Under the pieces are notes generated by a model. The model searched no databases and was not told the origin of the DNA. It was given only the letters and a program-made list of their open reading frames with translations. From positions 5,903,501-5,967,500 of the forward strand of contig NC_136016.1 of assembly GCF_048128805.1 (NCBI RefSeq): DNA of 64,000 bases, read 5' to 3'. This DNA is from Centroberyx gerrardi. Lineage: Eukaryota; Chordata; Actinopteri; Beryciformes; Berycidae. The position numbers and the translations under genes were made by a program. Of this stretch, positions 58,617 through 64,000 are shown piece by piece (the stretch's first letter is position 1; each line of letters starts with the position of its first letter).

Positions 58617-60553
58617 GTTTGTTTGATCAGTAATAATCTCTTTGCACCTAGCCATAAATCTCTTAATTGCTCCATTGTTTTCACTGCCCTCCCGCCTTAA
58701 ACCTGTTCTTCTCAGCCCGGGACGTTGGCGTGTTTGTTGTGGGCTGCAAAATGTGCCGAACATAGTGCTGGTTTGAGTGTGTATGGCCTCAGAGAGCGAG
58801 TTGAGTGGCTTTAAGGTGCGTGTTATCTAAAATTACACCTCACCTTGTGGTTTAGAGTTGAATGCGAGACTGAAAACTGAGTTCTGGACAGATTTGGTCA
58901 TAACTTGATGTTAATTTTCTCTTTTGGGTGTCCTTTCTGCATGATTACCCACATTAAAGCAAAGAGCAGAATGTAACACAGGTGAAAGAAACTAGATCGG
59001 ATCAAAGTGTATTCACAATGAGAGAGAGAATTCCCCCCATGTTTATATAAGCACAGTTTGCTACCTGGACATCATGTTGAACCCATAGACCTGCTGTATA
59101 GTTTATGTCGGCGTTGGGGGAGGAACGGCTTGATTGATTTAAAAGCTGGGAGGATCCAGGTGTGTTGCACAGCTGTGATTTACATTGCTGTCAAAGGCAG
59201 GACCATGAGCATGGCCCCAAACCTCTTACTGATCCCCCCCCCACACACACACACACCCCAACCTGATGATGTCACCGCGGGGTCAGCCCCACGCCCAGTC
59301 GTGGTATGTTCACCTGGCAGGCTCGGCTTGCTGTTATCCACAGAGAAACAACTCTTTTGAACGTTGTCGTCCTCCGCCTCAGATCCATCCAGAGTAAAAG
59401 CAGCATGAATCACTCAATTCTATTTTTTGCCCTGTGCCGTGTTACAGTTGCATCCCTCCCAGTTTAATGTCAGTGTAGTCGACGCCTCCGCGCCTTGGAT
59501 CCGCTCTTGGATCTGGTCTTTTCTCAGCTCGGCTCACATTCCGCCACTTAAGGTCAAGTTAGGAAGATACGGAGCGAGTCTGTTCTGTTGTTTTTTTTTC
59601 ACTGACCCAACCTGGCCAGTGATTTATGTGACAGCTTATGGTATAAACACACACACACACACACACGCAAACACACCTGCTCAAGTTCACGGCGAGGTGC
59701 TACGTTGCCGTTCCCATGTGTTTTTGGTGCTTAGAAGGGGAGGTCACTCTCTCACCTCAAGGAGAAATTCCATCTCGGAGTTATAGGTCTTCAGAGCACA
59801 AAACGCCATATTTTCCGCATGATGGCGCATATTCCATTATCTGCCCACAGAGACAATTACTGAGACATTTCATGTCGCATACTGTAGTGGCCTTTGTTCA
59901 CTCCCGGCCTCCTGTGTGTTTGGTGGGGATAGTTTGTCTGCGGCTTCCCGTTAGATGTCAATCGGACTGTTCTTCATCCAAAATTCCAGCATGAAGTAAA
60001 GACTCTACACCCGAAATATTTCCAGTTCCCACCCTGTATATCTCTCTTCCTGTCCCGCTTCACCCATCTCATGTTATCATGCCTCAACAGGCTCTGTACA
60101 GTATATCTCTCTCTCTGTCTGTCTGTGAAATGGAGGGGAATAGCTCTCTCTGAAGATTCACTATGGGAGTATGGGAGATAGTATAGCTCTTTAGTAGCCG
60201 TGTGGAGGATATTATAGGACTTTAAGAGGCTACTTGCAGGTAGAAAGAGGATGCTTCTGTTATCACATACCTTGAGAATGGGAGCCAATTATTTTTTGCG
60301 GAGGAGATAACTTTCAAAGCAGCAAATTCCTTGATTTTCTGATGTTTTAAACGCAGCAGTTAACGCTAATTATGAAAATACTCTTAGTTCTGGTCGCAGA
60401 ATGAGATGAAGGAAAGTGGAGTGACTGTTTCTGTTCACTTTCTCTGGGCCTTTGACCAAGGGAAAGTACAGGTGGTTCATGTTACACCTTAGTCTGAGGA
60501 GACACGCTGGGTTTGAGGTCACTGGGGAATAATAGTCTCTCTCTCTCCCCCTC

Positions 60554-60589
<36 letters not shown>

Positions 60590-60670
60590 CTCTCTCTGCA
60601 ACAGTGCAGAAGTAGATTTGAACTTATGCTTTAAACTTTCTTTTCTGGCAATTGCTACTGGATAATGTAA

Positions 60671-60706
60671 GTGTGTATTTGTGTGTGTGTGTGTGTGTGT
60701 GTGTGT
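60671..60706. repeat. (GT)n just before the itgb4 first coding exon
   Basis: The GT run ends 10 bp before the acceptor tttctcttgcag and replaces much of its pyrimidine tract with alternating GT. Confidence 0.9.
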
Positions 60707-60724
60707 TTCTCTTGCAGGAAGGCG

Positions 60725-61885
60725 ATGGGGAGATGGACATTACATCTCTCAGTGGGGCTTGGGCTTCTAGCCGTCCTACTGACCAGCTGTTATGCTGACA
60801 ATGGTGAGAAGGAATCATCACTAACCTTTTCTCATTACAGTTCATTCATTTGATGTTTTTCGGTGCATGCAATAGGTAGAGAGAGATTTGGCAATTTGTT
60901 AATATACTTTTTAGTTTTACAGTCTTCTCTCCAAGGTCAGCAGGCTTGTTTACACCTTAAAGAAATGTTGAGAGTGAGTCATTGTTATTATCAGACCAGA
61001 CATTGCTGTAAGTGACAAATCAGGGGAGTGAGAATAAGACGTTCGGTGCTACCACAGGTATTCCAGCTATGTATCATGGGTTTGATTCTCGCTCTCCTGC
61101 CTCTGTGACTCTGACTCTTGCTGACGCTCTGCCCTCCCATCTCCCCTCCGTTCCCCCCCGACAGCCAACCACTGCCTGGCAGCCAGGGCCGGCACCTGCT
61201 CAGTGTGCCTCCAGTCCGGGAAAGGCTGTGCCTACTGCCCTGATGAGGTGAGAGCAGGAAACAGCCAGAAAATAGAAAATGGAAGAACTCGCTTCAGATC
61301 TTTAAATGCCAAGATTAGGGCCGTGGATGGAAATGCTGCCCTTTGGAACATGCTGCATACCTGTGTTATGTATTTAGAGTCTAGTGTGGAATATATGCAC
61401 TAATCTGTGAATTACATAGTGAATGTTGGGGCCAATTCACTATGAATTCATTTAGTCGAGGAAATGGATGGAAGTCAAGAACTGAAAATCATAAATATGT
61501 TCTCACATCTATGTAAAATATATTATGATATTCAAATAGAGAGTTGCAGAGTATAGGATAAGAGCCAAGAGGGCGTTCTTTTTTTCATATGTTTTATTGT
61601 CTTAATCAGCTTGTCACCACAGTAATTTTCCATTTACTTCATTTATTTTTTATGTATATATAAACAGTGAAGCAGTGTGTCAAACACACACAATACAAAA
61701 TAAAACCACAAAAACATATTTAAGACATTTCATCTGCATATTACTCCCATTACATGATTATGCAGGTGGTCATACATTCTTCATCATTATATATATTGAA
61801 CAGCTTGGCTCACATTCCCATAGTTACCCACATATTTATCACATAAACCAAACACACACCCACATGTGCATGGCAGCTGCTACGC

Positions 61886-61949
<64 letters not shown>

Positions 61950-64000
61950 GAAGCATTATAGTAATAGCTTAACAAAAATAAACACAAGCAATAGTGATAA
62001 AACCCTCTCCAGTGTGCTTCCCTTACAGCTGCAGGTCCTCGTCTTATTATTTAATAAGAGGGCGTTCTTCACTGTGATAATGGGTGTGTTGCACCTCAAA
62101 CCTATTGCATTATCAGAGACAAGAATGTCCTTAAGGGTATTAAGGCTTTTACACAAAAGTTTTCTTCAAACTAGTATACACACATAGGAATGAAAAACAA
62201 GAAAACTTACAGACTGAATTAAAAGTGATTTTACCCCCAAAACTGTAAGTATTTTTTCTGCAAGGTCTTGTTGAGAAAGAAGGAAGAAGTGGCTGATGAA
62301 ATGTCCTGTCTCCCCAGACCTTCACTGGCCCCCGCTGTGACCTGTATGAGAATATACTGGCCCATGGCTGCAGTGCTGGCGCAGTGATCACATCTGAAAG
62401 CACTTTGAACATAGAGAGGGTAAGTCCTTCCATCATTCCACCCTATATGGTTTTGCATTTATCATTCACCCTTCCATTCTTTACAGTTTTGCATTTACAC
62501 TACCAGTCAAAAGTTTCGACACACACATTTTTCTTTATTTTTTTTTACTATTTTTCACATTTTAGAATAATAGTAAAGGCATGGTATGAAATAACATAAA
62601 TGGAATTTTGCAGTGACCAAAAAAAGTGTTAAACAAATCAAAACTATCTTATATTTTAGATTCTTTAAAGTAGCTGCCCTTTGCCTTGATGGAAAGGCAA
62701 AGGCTTTGGAAAGAAATTCATACATAGGATCAACTTCACTATTTATATTTGTCTAAAAAACAAGTTTCAAGCATTTAAACATAAGCCTTTAGATCAAAAT
62801 GGCTTTCAGATAATGAAAAACATAGAACATTAAATCGGGTGTGTCCAAACTTTTGAGTGTATTTTAGTGTATTACGTGTATTAGTCTTAACTTGACTTAA
62901 CGCTCCCGTCCTTCCCTACCTCTCTCGCACCCCTTCCACTCATCCTTTCCCACATCCTTCCCCTCCGTCTCTCCCTCACGCCCCCTCTCCCTGCATCTCA
63001 GGCGAAGCAGATCAACGTCAACCTCCAGCAGTCCCAGATGGCGCCGCAGCAGATGAGCATGTCCTTCCTGCCGGGGGAGGAGAAGGTGGTGGACATGGAG
63101 GTGTTCGCTCCGACCAAGGGCCCCCTGGACCTCTACATCCTCATGGACTTCTCCAACTCCATGGAGGACGATTTGGACAACCTCAAGCGGATGGGCAAGG
63201 AGCTGGGTGAGAGGCGGGACGAGGTTCTGATGACTGTTGAGGATCGATTTTTTTTCCTATAGTCCTACATATTGATGCTGTGACGCTGATGGTGGATGTG
63301 TTTCCCCGTAGCTTTGTTGGTGGAGAAGCTGTCAGATGACTACACCATTGGCTTCGGAAAGTTCGTGGACAAAGTGATTGAGCCCCAGACTGACATGAGA
63401 CCCGAGAAGTAAGAAGGAAAACCTGATGCAAACGCCTCAAAATATCGTTTGGAAGCACACACATCCAGCATGTTGCTCCCATTCATTTTCTCTTCCTCTC
63501 TTCTCTTTTTGTCCCTCCTCCTCCTCCTCCTCCCGTTCTCTCAGGCTCGCCCAGCCGTGGCCCAACAGCGACCCTCCGTTCTCCTTCCAAAATGTCATCA
63601 GGCTGACCAACAATTTGGATTTCTTCACCAGCGAGCTTCAGAAGGAGAGGATCTCCGGCAACCTGGACGCTCCCGAAGGGGGATTTGATGCCATACTGCA
63701 GGCTGGAGTGTGTGGGGTTAGTAGGACCTATAATGGTGTGTGTATGTAGGTGTGTGTGTGTGTATCCCCGACTGGATGTAAACCTCACTCTGCCTCAAAT
63801 TGGGTGGCAGAAGCAGGCTTGCCGGATCAAATCCCAGAACTGGGTTGGTTAAAATAAATACTGAAAGTTTTCTCTCTCTCTCTTCTTTACCGCTGTATCT
63901 CCTCCTCGCTCTCTCCTTTTCCTCTTCTGCTTTTCTCTCCCAGGATAAGATCGGCTGGCGCAACCACAGCACGCACCTCCTGGTGTTCTCCACCGAGTCG
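60725..64000 (+). CDS. itgb4: Integrin beta-4, N-terminal exons (partial)
   Basis: Laminin-binding hemidesmosome receptor subunit that pairs with integrin alpha-6 in basal epithelia. Coding exons: 60725-60803, 61165-61247, 62318-62419, 63002-63206, 63312-63408, 63545-63716 and 63944-64000 (continuing off the window). They give 265 residues with all phases consistent. A signal peptide ([20 protein letters not shown]) ends near CYADN. A cysteine-rich PSI domain follows ([23 protein letters not shown]). The hybrid start comes next, then the beta-I domain with [20 protein letters not shown], whose DxSxS is the metal-ion-dependent adhesion site. [26 protein letters not shown] and [17 protein letters not shown] are nearly identical to human beta-4 and distinguish it from other beta chains. 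Small introns of 100-400 bp are typical. The EGF, membrane and fibronectin parts lie beyond the right edge. Confidence 0.98.
61885..61948. repeat. (CT)n(CA)n microsatellite in itgb4 intron
   Basis: Eleven CT units followed by about 20 CA units. Confidence 0.95.
62498..62869. mobile_element. Tc1/mariner-like MITE, copy 2 (itgb4 intron)
   Basis: The left end CACTACCAGTCAAAAGTTTC is preceded by TA (62496-62497). The right end is degraded (gtgtgtccaaacttttgagtg…tagtg) and followed by TA (62870-62871). The core shares long blocks with the copy at 56963 and has an extra roughly 45-bp segment near its right end. Confidence 0.88.

Overview
The window is vertebrate nuclear DNA, almost certainly from a ray-finned (teleost) fish. 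Its genes are split by GT-AG introns. It also carries fish-type SINEs (tRNA-headed and 5S-rRNA-headed), hAT and Tc1-like MITEs, an L1-like LINE and very many (CA)n/(GT)n tracts. I found no bacterial or viral gene organisation.

Seven protein-coding genes can be supported. From left to right they are: daglb (minus, first three coding exons only, running off the left edge); mrpl58/ict1 (plus, six exons, with a 4-base reading-frame defect); cdr2l (minus, six coding exons, 487 aa); smim5 (plus, two coding exons, 72 aa); smim6/endoregulin (plus, two coding exons, 79 aa); sap30bp (plus, ten exons, 307 aa); and itgb4 (plus, first seven coding exons, 265 aa, running off the right edge). Four tRNA genes lie among them: Gln-CTG just upstream of mrpl58, initiator Met-CAT and Arg-TCG between mrpl58 and cdr2l, and a second Arg-TCG inside a cdr2l intron.

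Layout. 1-1.3 kb: daglb. 1.9-6.2 kb: repeats (possible DNA transposon, a 51-bp minisatellite abutting a decayed L1-like LINE, a MITE end, a 20-bp tandem repeat). 6.3-9.8 kb: tRNA-Gln and mrpl58, whose fourth intron holds a 5S-SINE split by a younger TTAA-flanked MITE. 9.9-11.8 kb: two tRNAs and a possible unrecognised plus-strand transcript converging on the cdr2l 3' UTR. 11.8-25.6 kb: cdr2l. 26-34 kb: gene-poor, microsatellite-rich. 34.5-38.2 kb: the micropeptide pair smim5-smim6. 39-51.7 kb: sap30bp. 52-60.7 kb: repeats and the probable itgb4 promoter region. 60.7 kb to the end: itgb4.

The cdr2l/mrpl58 and smim5-smim6-sap30bp-itgb4 blocks correspond to human 17q25.1, while daglb is on human 7p22. 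These genes are not an operon and share no single pathway. They cover endocannabinoid synthesis, mitochondrial ribosome rescue, a neuronal coiled-coil antigen, two single-pass micropeptides (one a SERCA regulator in mammals), a nuclear corepressor/splicing factor and the hemidesmosome integrin. I did not find a convincing new biological system. The best leads are the mrpl58 frame lesion, the micropeptide pair, a tRNA gene that landed in an old repeat, and CA-repeats abutting two sap30bp splice donors.
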